From positions 8,918 to 72,917 of the forward strand of contig JAMOSO010000007.1 in NCBI GenBank assembly GCA_027063065.1: DNA of 64,000 nucleotides, read 5' to 3'. Below the pieces are notes generated by a model, which was given only the letters and a program-made list of their open reading frames with translations, had not been told where the DNA came from and searched no databases. Every line of letters starts with the position of its first letter. Within the stretch, counting starts at the first letter, position 1. The DNA comes from Planctomycetota bacterium. GTDB lineage: Bacteria > Planctomycetota > JAMOSO01. Shown here piece by piece: positions 34,899-43,596 of the stretch. A program made the translations under genes and the position numbers.

Positions 34899-35657
34899 AT
34901 GCTTATTTTAATTTCACCTACAAAAACATTAAATTTTGTGCAAAATATAAGCGGCTTGGCAGAAACCAAGCCGCTTTTTTTTGATAAAAGCGCAAGTCTA
35001 GTCAATGTAATAGCAGGTATGTCATTGGCTCAGATTAAAACTATTTTTAAATTAAGTGACATGTTGTCTCAAAAAACATTTAATGAATATCAAGATTGGT
35101 CGGTAACAGATATACAAAATCCAGCGATTTATTCTTATGCTGGTACTGTTTTTGATAAGATGAATCCATCTCAATTTTCTTTAGAAGATATGCAGTTTGC
35201 ACAATTACATTTATGTATTATTGATGGTTTATATGGTTTGTTACGTCCTATGGATATGATTAAAAGATATCGCTTAGAAATGAATACAAAAATACCGTTA
35301 CACGGCTTTAAAAATTTATATGCATTTTGGTGCGATTTAATAACCTCTTATTTGCAAACACAATTATGCCAGTCAGACTATATTATAAACTTAGCTTCCA
35401 AAGAATATTTTAAGGCTATTAAATTTGAAGATTTAAACGTTTTAGTAATTACGCCTACCTTTGCAGAATGGTCAAATGGTGTATTAAAAACAAAAGCGAC
35501 TTATGCCAAACAAGCTAGGGGGTTAATGGTGGCTTTTTGTATTAAAAATCAAATAGAAAACCCCAATGATTTAAAGCTTTTTAATCAAGAAGGATATGAG
35601 TTTTCTGAAACGCATTCCAACAAAAATAATTTTGTTTTTATCAGAAAATCACAATAA
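34899..35657 (+). CDS. yaaA: YaaA family peroxide-stress / DNA-binding protein
   Basis: 252 aa from ATG at 34899, giving the canonical MLILISPTKTL start; a GTG-initiated longer form (34863) adds 12 atypical residues. YaaA limits DNA and protein damage from hydrogen peroxide by lowering free iron. Typical motifs: YSYAGTVFDKM..., LYGLLRPMDMIKRYRLEM, INLASKEYFKAI and ATYAKQARGLMVAFCI. A GGAGG lies 20 bases upstream of the ATG, farther than normal. Codons 17-28 encode a strong terminator-like hairpin, yet the protein sequence through it keeps the family pattern. It is monocistronic. Confidence 0.9.
   Translation: MLILISPTKTLNFVQNISGLAETKPLFFDKSASLVNVIAGMSLAQIKTIFKLSDMLSQKTFNEYQDWSVTDIQNPAIYSYAGTVFDKMNPSQFSLEDMQFAQLHLCIIDGLYGLLRPMDMIKRYRLEMNTKIPLHGFKNLYAFWCDLITSYLQTQLCQSDYIINLASKEYFKAIKFEDLNVLVITPTFAEWSNGVLKTKATYAKQARGLMVAFCIKNQIENPNDLKLFNQEGYEFSETHSNKNNFVFIRKSQ
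34949..34982 (+). terminator. Terminator-like hairpin inside yaaA
   Basis: Stem AAGCGGCTTGG (34949-34959), loop CAGAAA, exact complement 34966-34976, then a T run ending at 34982. An 11-bp perfect GC-rich stem followed directly by eight T (two within the stem) is a textbook intrinsic terminator, 50 bases into the coding sequence. Confidence 0.75.
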
Positions 35658-35734
35658 TTAACATTATTTTGACAAGGATTTTAACATCGGTTTTGTTATA
35701 GTGTGTATATAATTAAATTGGAGAGCATAGTATT

Positions 35735-35847
35735 ATGAAGTATAAGCCATTTTTAAAATGGACTCTTTAAATTGTAGGAGGATATTAAGTAATTCTGATG
35801 TTAAGGCTGATTATGGAACAGATACAATAGATACGTTTATAGATTAG
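35735..35847 (+). pseudogene. Possible small gene remnant upstream of cobT
   Basis: An ATG at 35735, well spaced from GGAGAG (35720-35725), opens an 11-residue peptide (MKYKPFLKWTL, stop 35768-35770). In another frame the reading continues without a stop as NCRRILSNSDVKADYG..TIDTFID up to TAG at 35845-35847. One frameshift would join them into a peptide of about 37 residues. It could be a decayed small gene or a short leader peptide; no family is recognised. Confidence 0.3.
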
Positions 35848-35874
35848 CAATTTAGTTAAAGGTAATAAATTAAT

Positions 35875-36921
35875 ATGAGTATAGAACAAAAATTAGAAGT
35901 GATTTGTGGTAATATTCCAGAGTTGGATATGGGCTGGGCAAAGTGTGCTAAGACTAGATTTAATGAGTCATTTTTGCAAGGTGGTGGTTTGGGTACTTTA
36001 GTAGAACCAGCATCAATTGTTGCGGCAATTAACGAAGATTTATTATCTGGAATTAAAAGTAAAATGTTATATATGGTTGCTGCTGATCACGGTTTATTGC
36101 GCAATTTTGATGTGTCAACTTTTGGCTCAGATTTTTTAAATGAAGCTAGTCAAGCAATTTTAAATAATAAATCTGCGGGAACAATTACTGCAAAAGCATC
36201 GGGGGTTAAAGTACGTTTGATAGATGCTGGTATTAAGGGTAAAATAGAAAAACACCGCCATTATATCGAGATAGGTAAACGCATATCCGCAGATATAACC
36301 ATTGAAAATGCTTTTAGTCGTAATGAAACCCTTGAGGCAATTGGCGCAGGTGTTGGGTTGGTTGAGGTTGGAGTCAGAGCTACAATGGATTGCATTGCTG
36401 TTGCTTCATTGGGAGTGGGTGCCGAGCTTAGTGCATTATCTTTATTGGGTGCAATTACAGATTTAAAAGCGGAACAACTTTTAGATAATACAGATGAAAA
36501 ATATACGCAAAAACGCACAGTAATAAATAAGTCAATAAATCGTACTAATAAAAATCAAAATGCCATAGATTTATTAGCTACAATTGGTGGTGCTGATATA
36601 GCGGCCTTGGTGGGTATTTGTTTGTCTGGTGCTTTTTATAGGCGACCAATTGTTTTAGACGGCATAGCATCTTTGGTTGCAGGTATTATTGCTTGCGAAT
36701 TAGCACCCGAAGTGCGCGGATATTTATTGGCTGCTCAAGAAGGATATGACAATGCAACTGATAGAGCATTGGAATGTTTACAAGTGCCTGCCATAATTGA
36801 TATGGGCATAGGTGAAGGTGATGGCACTGCAGCATCTATTGCCTTAAATGTTTTGGATACCAGTATGCAGTTATTAAATAAATTACCAACTTGTAAAAAT
36901 GTAGGTATCAACAAAATTTAA
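35875..36921 (+). CDS. Divergent CobT-family phosphoribosyltransferase
   Basis: 348 aa. The fold-level pattern of nicotinate-nucleotide:dimethylbenzimidazole phosphoribosyltransferase is clear: ADHGLLRNFDVS, GGADIAALVGI, RRPIVLDGIASLVAGI, LAPEVRGYLLAAQ and DMGIGEGDGTAAS, where Glu314 matches the catalytic Glu of CobT. Two core motifs differ: the LTKPPGSLG loop reads FLQGGGLGT (33-41), and GEMGIGNTT reads ASLGVGAEL (177-185). CobT makes the lower-ligand nucleotide of cobalamin. The changes suggest another base or substrate, or an inactive homologue. It precedes pabBC by 1 bp, an uncommon pairing. The B12-dependent NrdJ makes a cobamide role plausible. Confidence 0.7.
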   Translation: MSIEQKLEVICGNIPELDMGWAKCAKTRFNESFLQGGGLGTLVEPASIVAAINEDLLSGIKSKMLYMVAADHGLLRNFDVSTFGSDFLNEASQAILNNKSAGTITAKASGVKVRLIDAGIKGKIEKHRHYIEIGKRISADITIENAFSRNETLEAIGAGVGLVEVGVRATMDCIAVASLGVGAELSALSLLGAITDLKAEQLLDNTDEKYTQKRTVINKSINRTNKNQNAIDLLATIGGADIAALVGICLSGAFYRRPIVLDGIASLVAGIIACELAPEVRGYLLAAQEGYDNATDRALECLQVPAIIDMGIGEGDGTAASIALNVLDTSMQLLNKLPTCKNVGINKI

Positions 36922-36922
36922 A

Positions 36923-38695
36923 ATGTTACCTAAAAAAGATTTTGTTTTTCTGGATAACGCATTAAAAAGTGAATCTGGTTTTGGTTTTGGAAAGCATCAA
37001 TTGCTTTTTACTAACCCACATAAGCAGTTGGTGTTAAAATCATTTAAACAGGTCAATTCATTTTTTGATGATATAGAAAGGTTATCTAAAAATTTTTGGT
37101 TAGCTGGATATTTTACTTATGAGCTAGGTCATTATTTTAATACAGGTATAGCCAAAGCAATAAATACTCCACTGGCTTGGCTTGGTGTATTTGATGAACC
37201 AAAAGAACCAAATCAAAATTTTTTATCGATGACGCAATCATTTGATATGTCCCAAGGGGCTTTATCACAAACCAAGCAAGAATATTTTAAAGCTATTGAT
37301 TTAATTAAATTAGCCATTGAATCAGGTGTTACTTATCAGGTTAATTATTGTTTAGCATATTTGTTTAAACTCTGCGGAGATCCGTGGGGGCTTTATAAAT
37401 TTATGCGTTCTCAACAACCAGTGTCCCATGGGGCTGTATTACAATGTGCAAATATGTGGGCTATTTCAGCTAGCCCAGAATTGTTTTTTAATTGTAAGTC
37501 AAATAAATTACGATCCAAGCCTATGAAGGGTACAGCTTGTCGAGGGCGTAATAATTATGAAGATAACCAACAATCTAAATGGTTGCAAAATGATATAAAA
37601 TCACGGGCAGAAAATGCAATGATTGTAGATTTATTACGCAACGATATTGGGGCGTTATCTGAGTTGGGCTCAGTTAAAGTGAAAAATTTATTTGATATAG
37701 AAAAATACCCAAGCTTATTGCAAATGGTATCTAGCGTTGAAGGTAAATTAAAAAACAATACATCTTGGCAAACAATGTTTACAAAGTTATTTCCCTGCGG
37801 TTCTATTACTGGTGCGCCAAAAATATCTACGATGCATTTAATTGATCAATTAGAGACTCGGCCTAGAGGTGTTTATACAGGTGCAATAGGTTATATACAT
37901 AAAAATTTAGCAGAATTTTCTGTGCCGATCAGAACGGTTCAGTTACAAGAAAATCCCTTGGGTGATTTTAATGCAAGCTTAGGCTTAGGTAGTGGAATTA
38001 TTATGGATTCTGATGCACAATCAGAGTTTGATGAATGTTTACTAAAAGCAAAATTTTTGCAATATAGATACCCAGATTTCCAATTGTTAGAAACTATGTT
38101 ATGTAAAAATGGTACTATAGAGTTATTGGATTATCATTTAAATCGAGTGCGAGAGTCGGCTATTTATTTTGGATGGGATTTAAATCATCAGTTAATTAAG
38201 CAACAAATATTGTCTTTAATCGTAAGCTTAAAGGGATATTATCGTATCAGAATGTTAATTTTTAAAGATGGTCGATGTAAAATTGAAAAATTTTCTTTTA
38301 AAACAGATAAATCTAATCAATTACTTAATGTAACAATTAGTAATCAGCGTATAGATTTGAAAGATTGTTTTCATTTGCATAAAACTACTAATAGAAGTTT
38401 TTACGATAAGCAATTTTCTATGGCACAAAAACGGGGCTTTGCAGATATTGTATTTTGTAATAAAGATGGTTTGCTTACACAAGGTGCTATTAGCAATATT
38501 TGGATTAAGCGTAAAGGTGTACTATTGACCCCGCCTGTTTATGTGGGTGCGTTGCCAGGTGTTTATCGCCAATATTTATTGGATAGGGGGGCAAAAGAAT
38601 CAAAATTATATTTAGATGATTTAAAAAATGCAGATGAAATATATTTATCTAATGCCCTGCGTGGTTTGCGCAGGGTTACATTAAATATTAATTAA
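36923..38695 (+). CDS. pabBC: Fused aminodeoxychorismate synthase component I / aminodeoxychorismate lyase
   Basis: 590 aa. Residues about 1-385 form the chorismate-binding PabB part (GYFTYELGHYF near the start; VTYQVNYCLAY; ELFFN; SKPMKGTACRGR; NAMIVDLLRNDIG; PCGSITGAPKISTM; GVYTGAIGY). Residues about 390-590 form a class IV aminotransferase PabC (LLDYHLNRVRESAIYFGW; LTQGAISNIWI; LLTPPVYVGALPGVYRQYLL). Together they make p-aminobenzoate for folate from chorismate, given an amidotransferase (PabA) encoded elsewhere. The fusion is common in several phyla. Its last 8 bases overlap the end of the convergent methyltransferase gene. Confidence 0.93.
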   Translation: MLPKKDFVFLDNALKSESGFGFGKHQLLFTNPHKQLVLKSFKQVNSFFDDIERLSKNFWLAGYFTYELGHYFNTGIAKAINTPLAWLGVFDEPKEPNQNFLSMTQSFDMSQGALSQTKQEYFKAIDLIKLAIESGVTYQVNYCLAYLFKLCGDPWGLYKFMRSQQPVSHGAVLQCANMWAISASPELFFNCKSNKLRSKPMKGTACRGRNNYEDNQQSKWLQNDIKSRAENAMIVDLLRNDIGALSELGSVKVKNLFDIEKYPSLLQMVSSVEGKLKNNTSWQTMFTKLFPCGSITGAPKISTMHLIDQLETRPRGVYTGAIGYIHKNLAEFSVPIRTVQLQENPLGDFNASLGLGSGIIMDSDAQSEFDECLLKAKFLQYRYPDFQLLETMLCKNGTIELLDYHLNRVRESAIYFGWDLNHQLIKQQILSLIVSLKGYYRIRMLIFKDGRCKIEKFSFKTDKSNQLLNVTISNQRIDLKDCFHLHKTTNRSFYDKQFSMAQKRGFADIVFCNKDGLLTQGAISNIWIKRKGVLLTPPVYVGALPGVYRQYLLDRGAKESKLYLDDLKNADEIYLSNALRGLRRVTLNIN

Positions 38696-39698
38696 TTTTT
38701 TTTGCTTCAATTAGCCAGTGAGGCAATGGGGCTGGCAATTTTGTGGTGCAAGCATTTTTAAAATTGGCATTACTTAACCATTGTTTTATTTCTGTATCGC
38801 TAAAAACCCACCCATTGTCAGTAGTGAGAGCCATATTGATAGCAAACAAAGCCGAAAACGTAGGTTGTGTATGGGTTTTATCTGTCATCATATCTAAAAT
38901 ATAAATTTTACCACCCGGTTTTAAAGCTGTATAAGCTTTTGATAATAACTTTTTTATGTCCTCGGGACTTTCTTGGTGTAGCATACCAAAAAAATTAATG
39001 GCATCCATATTTTGTGGAAATTCTATTTCATGATAACTACCTGCTAAAGTGCTAACTTGTTGATCCATATTATGATCGGTAATGATTTCTTGCGCCACTT
39101 TTACGACTTCTGGTAAATCTAGTACGATTGATTTTAATCGTGGGTAGGCTTTGGCAATTAAAATGGAGTATGTGCCGGGGCCACCACCAATATCAAGTAG
39201 TCGTGAACAATTGTTATAATCTAAGTGTGGTATTAGACCTTTGCCAATTGCCATAGCTCTACCGTGCATTGAATAAACAAAAGTTCTAGTTCTGTTTAAA
39301 TCACTGCCTAGGTGTATTTCTGGTTTTTCTACTGGCTTACCAGATTTAATTAATTGTGGCAATTTACCCCATGCATTATATACATCACGGTTATAGCGAA
39401 TGGCTTTAGATAAATCTGCGGGTGAATTTTCACTTAAAAATATGGAGCTTATTTCTGTATTATTATAGGTATCATTATTTTTTTGTAATAATTGTAGGGC
39501 GACACAACCATCTAACAATAATCTTGCACCACGTGTATCTATTTTTAAATCTTTGCTGATGTGTTGAATATCTTGATTTGGATTGTTTTGTAGATATGTA
39601 AAAACACCTAAATCACTGGCAGTGAATAAAATACAAGAGTCATAAAAAGCAGAAGCCATATCAGTAATATATTTTGGATTTATTTTATTAGATTGCAT
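38688..39698 (-). CDS. SAM-dependent O-methyltransferase of the Ebo-type cluster
   Basis: 336 aa. An N-terminal winged-helix dimerisation domain (LFTASDLGVFTYLQ, LKIDTRGARLLLDGCVALQLL) precedes a class I SAM-binding fold: RLLDIGGGPGTYSILIAKAYP near 165-185, VLDLPEVV and NFFGMLHQESPED. This layout is that of small-molecule O-methyltransferases (hydroxyneurosporene / acetylserotonin type). It starts within the last 11 bp of eboE and is the last gene of the run, so its substrate is probably the metabolite the Ebo proteins process. Methyltransferases are not part of the eboA-F core that I know. Confidence 0.82.
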   Translation of the reverse strand: MQSNKINPKYITDMASAFYDSCILFTASDLGVFTYLQNNPNQDIQHISKDLKIDTRGARLLLDGCVALQLLQKNNDTYNNTEISSIFLSENSPADLSKAIRYNRDVYNAWGKLPQLIKSGKPVEKPEIHLGSDLNRTRTFVYSMHGRAMAIGKGLIPHLDYNNCSRLLDIGGGPGTYSILIAKAYPRLKSIVLDLPEVVKVAQEIITDHNMDQQVSTLAGSYHEIEFPQNMDAINFFGMLHQESPEDIKKLLSKAYTALKPGGKIYILDMMTDKTHTQPTFSALFAINMALTTDNGWVFSDTEIKQWLSNANFKNACTTKLPAPLPHWLIEAKKIN

Positions 39699-40809
39699 TT
39701 ATTTTCTCCATGGCGAAATAGTATTCGTTAATAATTGATTTGGTTAAACCAATATTTTGTAAATTTGTTGGCAGTACATTAAAAGTGTAGGTTTCGATTT
39801 CAAAATGTTTTACACCAATTTTTAAAGCCGTTTTAAAAAAATCTAAATCAATTTGATTATTGGTAGTTTTTATATTGTCATAACCATTAAAATAAATCGG
39901 CAAATGAAAATGTATTCTCATCTCTTGCCATAAATCAGTATTTTGTTGCATAATGTCTGGTGATAAATCGCTAAAACTTAAAATATTTTTATTTGTTTTT
40001 ATTTTAACTTGATGTAAATATTTATCATCGTAAAACTCGTGCAATAAATTTTGTTGAAAATTTTTATCAATACGCAAAGCGGAAGATATTTGTATTTTAT
40101 TAATAGGTATATTGGCGGCGTGTAGATTAAGTAAGCTTTGGGTTAAGTTCTCATATTGAATAGCTAAATGGCAGGTATCAAAACATAGTCCAATATATTG
40201 TTGAGTTATATTATTTAATTGTTGATAAAAATCAATAAATTCTTGGCTAGTTTCTATACAACAGTCAGGTTCTGGTTCAATGGCAATATCAATATGTTTG
40301 CCAGTTTTTAATTCTATGTGTTGTAAAAATAGAGCAATATCATTTAATTTTTTTTTGGATTGTTTAATTTTATCCCAAGAATTATTATTGGTTTTATATG
40401 AGATGGGTATACTACTAATCGATCCATTAATATTGTCTGGTAATAGCTCAGCCATAATATTGCAAACTCGTTTAGAGTATTGCAATCTTTCTGATGAGGT
40501 CCAGTCGGGATAGTATACCTTTGTTTTTAAATTTGGAGTAAAAAAATCACCATAGGGAAAAGCATTTATTGTAAAACAATATAAATTATGTTTGATTAAA
40601 AACTCTTTAAATCTGTTTAAATTATTTGGTTTTTCTAGCTCTATAGAGGCTTTATTAGATAGGTATAAACCTAATCCAAATGGTTGATCAGGGCATATTT
40701 GATTTTTTATTTTTAGTGAATATTCTTTAATAGCTAAGGAAATTTCATCAATATTATTTGCATTATGTACGTTAAGGCAATAGGTTAAATGGCAATTTTG
40801 AATTTGCAT
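39688..40809 (-). CDS. eboE: Metabolite traffic protein EboE (TIM barrel, xylose-isomerase-like)
   Basis: 373 aa. HLTYCLNVHNANNIDE at the start, YCFTINAFPYGDFF, KVYYPDWTSSERLQYSKRV, IAIEPEPDCC and GLCFDTCHLAIQYE follow the EboE pattern I know. The EPEP and DTCH motifs are metal-site-like features of the AP-endonuclease 2 / xylose isomerase TIM barrel. Ebo clusters are linked to transport or processing of small phenolic/aromatic precursors (for example, scytonemin precursor export in cyanobacteria); the reaction of EboE is unknown. 16-bp gap from eboD and 11-bp overlap with the methyltransferase. Confidence 0.85.
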   Translation of the reverse strand: MQIQNCHLTYCLNVHNANNIDEISLAIKEYSLKIKNQICPDQPFGLGLYLSNKASIELEKPNNLNRFKEFLIKHNLYCFTINAFPYGDFFTPNLKTKVYYPDWTSSERLQYSKRVCNIMAELLPDNINGSISSIPISYKTNNNSWDKIKQSKKKLNDIALFLQHIELKTGKHIDIAIEPEPDCCIETSQEFIDFYQQLNNITQQYIGLCFDTCHLAIQYENLTQSLLNLHAANIPINKIQISSALRIDKNFQQNLLHEFYDDKYLHQVKIKTNKNILSFSDLSPDIMQQNTDLWQEMRIHFHLPIYFNGYDNIKTTNNQIDLDFFKTALKIGVKHFEIETYTFNVLPTNLQNIGLTKSIINEYYFAMEKINAI

Positions 40810-40825
40810 ATTTAATAAATGTCAG

Positions 40826-41974
40826 TTAAAAATGAGTATTGATAATATGAGCTATTAATTCAAAATCCATTTGATGTATTTCTTGTGATGAGCCAATAGA
40901 TGTTGGTAATGTTATATTAAGCTTTCCACCTAGGTGGGTTCTAAATTCTTCTAGGCCTTTTAATATTTCTAATTTTTTATTTTTATCTTTCTTGTGTAAA
41001 AAACTGCTGTTTAAAACTAAACCACAGTTCTGCATGGTTTGTAAAATATGTTTACATTCAGATAAGCCAATCATATTTTTATAATGAGCATAGCGTACAT
41101 CTAAGGCAATGCCAATGGCTACAGATTGACCGTGGTTTAATGAATATTGACTTAAACTTTCTAATTTATGTGCAGCCCAATGACCAAAATCTAAAGGTCT
41201 TGCCGAACCAAATTCAAAAGGATCGCCATTTGTAGCGATATGATTTAAATGGATTTGTGCACACTTTATGATAACTTTTTCGATAGAGTTTTCATCGCGC
41301 GCTTTCAAAAGTGGGGCAAAAGTTTCTAATAATTTAAAAAAAGAAGAGTCTTTAATAATAGCTACTTTAAAAGCTTCTGCTAAGCCGCCACTCCAATATG
41401 ATAAAGGTAAAGAATGTAAAAAATCAAAATCATTAATTACTGCAAAAGGCGGAGCAAAAGTTCCTAAAAAATTTTTATAATTATCTAAATCAATACCGTT
41501 TTTCACTCCAACGCCAGCGTCATTTTGGGCTAATACGGTACTGGGAAGTCTAACAAGTCGTAGCCCTCTATGTACAAGGCTAGTTGCTAAGCCTACAGAG
41601 TCTAGCATACTGCCTCCGCCAATTGCTATCACAAAGCTATGTCGACACGGATTTACAGTTTTTAAAATTTTTAAAATTTGCTTAAATGATTCTGTGTTAT
41701 TTTTCTGTCGTTCACCACCGACGGTAATTTGTGGTTGTATAAGTAGATTTAATTGTTTGCAATAATGTTGAAAATACTTATTTATATTATTTATTAATTG
41801 TGGTTGGGCAATAGCTAAGCCATCATCAACAAATATAATCACTTTGCTTTTTTGTGATGTAGAAGAAAGTAATGTTTGTAATAATAAAGGATTGTTGCAA
41901 TTAAAAATATCTCGACAAAAATGCACAGGATATGAAAAATCAACTTTAAATTTTTGAATAATAGTCTGTGTCAT
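40826..41974 (-). CDS. eboD: EboD, 3-dehydroquinate-synthase-like enzyme
   Basis: 382 aa. NAD-binding pattern IAIGGGSMLDSVGLATSL near 118-135, substrate part RLPSTVLAQNDAGVGVKNGID and SGGLAEAFKVAI, and a metal-binding segment FEFGSARPLDFGHWAAHKLE (read as SARPLDFGHWAAHKLE) with the helix HGQSVAIGIALD. The SARPLDFGHWAAH stretch separates EboD from the shikimate-pathway AroB. The start overlaps the stop of eboC as TAATG, so translation is coupled. Sugar-phosphate-cyclase chemistry is likely; the substrate is unknown. Confidence 0.88.
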   Translation of the reverse strand: MTQTIIQKFKVDFSYPVHFCRDIFNCNNPLLLQTLLSSTSQKSKVIIFVDDGLAIAQPQLINNINKYFQHYCKQLNLLIQPQITVGGERQKNNTESFKQILKILKTVNPCRHSFVIAIGGGSMLDSVGLATSLVHRGLRLVRLPSTVLAQNDAGVGVKNGIDLDNYKNFLGTFAPPFAVINDFDFLHSLPLSYWSGGLAEAFKVAIIKDSSFFKLLETFAPLLKARDENSIEKVIIKCAQIHLNHIATNGDPFEFGSARPLDFGHWAAHKLESLSQYSLNHGQSVAIGIALDVRYAHYKNMIGLSECKHILQTMQNCGLVLNSSFLHKKDKNKKLEILKGLEEFRTHLGGKLNITLPTSIGSSQEIHQMDFELIAHIINTHF

Positions 41975-42858
41975 TAGCTTGTATAAAAATGTTTACGTAA
42001 AAGTTTGTTAGTATTAAATAATATTAAAGCTACCCCCGCAAATATTAAACCTAATTTATTATATAAACCGATTAGGGCAGTTTGAAAGAATATTAAATTA
42101 GTTATTAAGACACCGACTATTTGAATGGTAATATTAGATTTGACAGTGCCTGATAATATGTAAGAGCATTTAAATGCAGTGGCGGTTGAAATCAAAGCTA
42201 ATATTACAAAATAGATACTGGGTTGGTTTTGGATAGTTAAGATATAACTAAGGGTTATAAATAAAGTCCCAAAAGGCATAAATTTTAACCAACCTATTTT
42301 TGTGTCTTGTCTTTCATTATAGGCAATCATTGTTACGCTCATAATATATAGGCTTTCGCCTATCGCCACGATTAAGACAGTAATATGGGTAATGCTTTGC
42401 CAACCCAATATACTAGCACCCATAAACAAACTTAACCCACGACATAACCCCATAAAGATGCCAGCTAAAACGTTGTTTTTTTTGGCCCACATATTATATA
42501 TTAAAATATTTAGCGTTAAAATTATGGCTATGATGCCTGTGGTTTTTGAAGTATACAACCCTAAAAAAATGCCAACACATAATAAAAATACCGCAACGAT
42601 TTTAGCATGAAATGGATTTATTTCTTGGGTAACTAAAGGGCGTTTTAACTGATTATTTGTATCTTCGTTAATATCGATAATATCATTAATAATTAAGCCT
42701 GCACAATAAAACATTATTGAAGCTAACATAATAGGATATGCCTGTTTAAAACTTATAATTTTATTTAAACTAACAGCTGCAATACAAAACCCAGCAAGCG
42801 CATCACCGGGTACAGTTAAAATGTTTGGTAAGCGTATTAATTTTAACCAAGCATACAT
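41974..42858 (-). CDS. eboC: EboC, UbiA-type prenyltransferase
   Basis: About 294 aa from ATG at 42858 (one base after the SDR stop); an upstream open extension overlaps the SDR gene. Eight or nine membrane segments. The first aspartate-rich motif is NDIIDINEDTNNQLKRPL near residues 50-70 (the consensus NDxxDxxxD), where Mg-diphosphate binds; the second motif (YNERQDTKIG, near 165-175) is reduced but has the D. EboC joins a prenyl chain to a small hydrophilic or aromatic core. It lies between the SDR and eboD with direct overlaps. Confidence 0.85.
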   Translation of the reverse strand: MYAWLKLIRLPNILTVPGDALAGFCIAAVSLNKIISFKQAYPIMLASIMFYCAGLIINDIIDINEDTNNQLKRPLVTQEINPFHAKIVAVFLLCVGIFLGLYTSKTTGIIAIILTLNILIYNMWAKKNNVLAGIFMGLCRGLSLFMGASILGWQSITHITVLIVAIGESLYIMSVTMIAYNERQDTKIGWLKFMPFGTLFITLSYILTIQNQPSIYFVILALISTATAFKCSYILSGTVKSNITIQIVGVLITNLIFFQTALIGLYNKLGLIFAGVALILFNTNKLLRKHFYTS

Positions 42859-42859
42859 T

Positions 42860-43585
42860 CTACGCCCAAGGTGTCGAAGAATTACGATGAATATCAATTT
42901 GGTCTATTACGCCCGATGTTCTAGTAAGTAAAAACAGTACAGTCTCAGCTATTTCTTGTGTTTTAATTAATGCGTTGCGATCTAAATCAGGTCTGGAAGC
43001 AGCAACCATTTCTGTGTCTACGCCACCAGGGCAGATGGCATGGACACGGATATTGTCGTTTTGTAGTTCCTTACCTAAAACTTTACTCATTCCCATTAAA
43101 GCATGTTTAGATGCTGTGTAAGCCGCTTGGTTTACATAACCTTTTTGTCCTACCACCGAAGCTATATTTACAATTGCTCCACCACCGTTACTTCTTAGAT
43201 GTTGTATGATTTCACGAGATAAAATAAAAGGGGCTCTAGTATTGCTAGCCATAATTAAATCCCAAGTTTCTACGCTAGTTTTTTCTAGTGGTTCAAAGAT
43301 ACCAAATCCAGCATTATTGATTAAAAAATCAATTTTTCCTGTTAGTTCAGATGCTTTTTTAATCAGAGATATACATTCAGACTCTTCTAATAGATTAGCG
43401 GTGATAATATGGGCTTTACCGCCAGCTTGTGATATGCTTTTTGCTACTGCATCTAATAAAGCTATTTGACGCCCAGTGATAATTACAGTTGCTCCTTGCT
43501 TTGCAAGTGTTTGTGCAATGCTAGCACCAATACCACGAGATGCTCCAGTTACTAAAGCTACTTTACCAGTTAAGTCTAAATTCAT
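42860..43585 (-). CDS. Short-chain dehydrogenase/reductase
   Basis: 241 aa, classical SDR. NAD(P) motif TGASRGIGASIA at 14-25, NNAGFGIF (NNAG motif) near 88-95, catalytic Ser in NIASVVGQKG, then YTASKHAL with the YxxxK pair, and ICPGGVDTEM. It resembles FabG-type 3-oxoacyl-ACP reductases, but many SDRs of that type act on other ketones. It sits between eboB and eboC with an 11-bp gap to the former. An SDR is not part of the standard eboA-F set, so its product step is probably specific to this cluster. Confidence 0.88.
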   Translation of the reverse strand: MNLDLTGKVALVTGASRGIGASIAQTLAKQGATVIITGRQIALLDAVAKSISQAGGKAHIITANLLEESECISLIKKASELTGKIDFLINNAGFGIFEPLEKTSVETWDLIMASNTRAPFILSREIIQHLRSNGGGAIVNIASVVGQKGYVNQAAYTASKHALMGMSKVLGKELQNDNIRVHAICPGGVDTEMVAASRPDLDRNALIKTQEIAETVLFLLTRTSGVIDQIDIHRNSSTPWA

Positions 43586-43596
43586 AAATCCTCTTT

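Noticed and set aside
35658-35874. Cobalamin riboswitch upstream of the CobT homologue
   Set aside because: No B12-box-like segment; only a possible small gene remnant was found.
40826-41974. Shikimate-pathway 3-dehydroquinate synthase (aroB)
   Set aside because: The SARPLDFGHWAAH segment and the Ebo gene context fit EboD.
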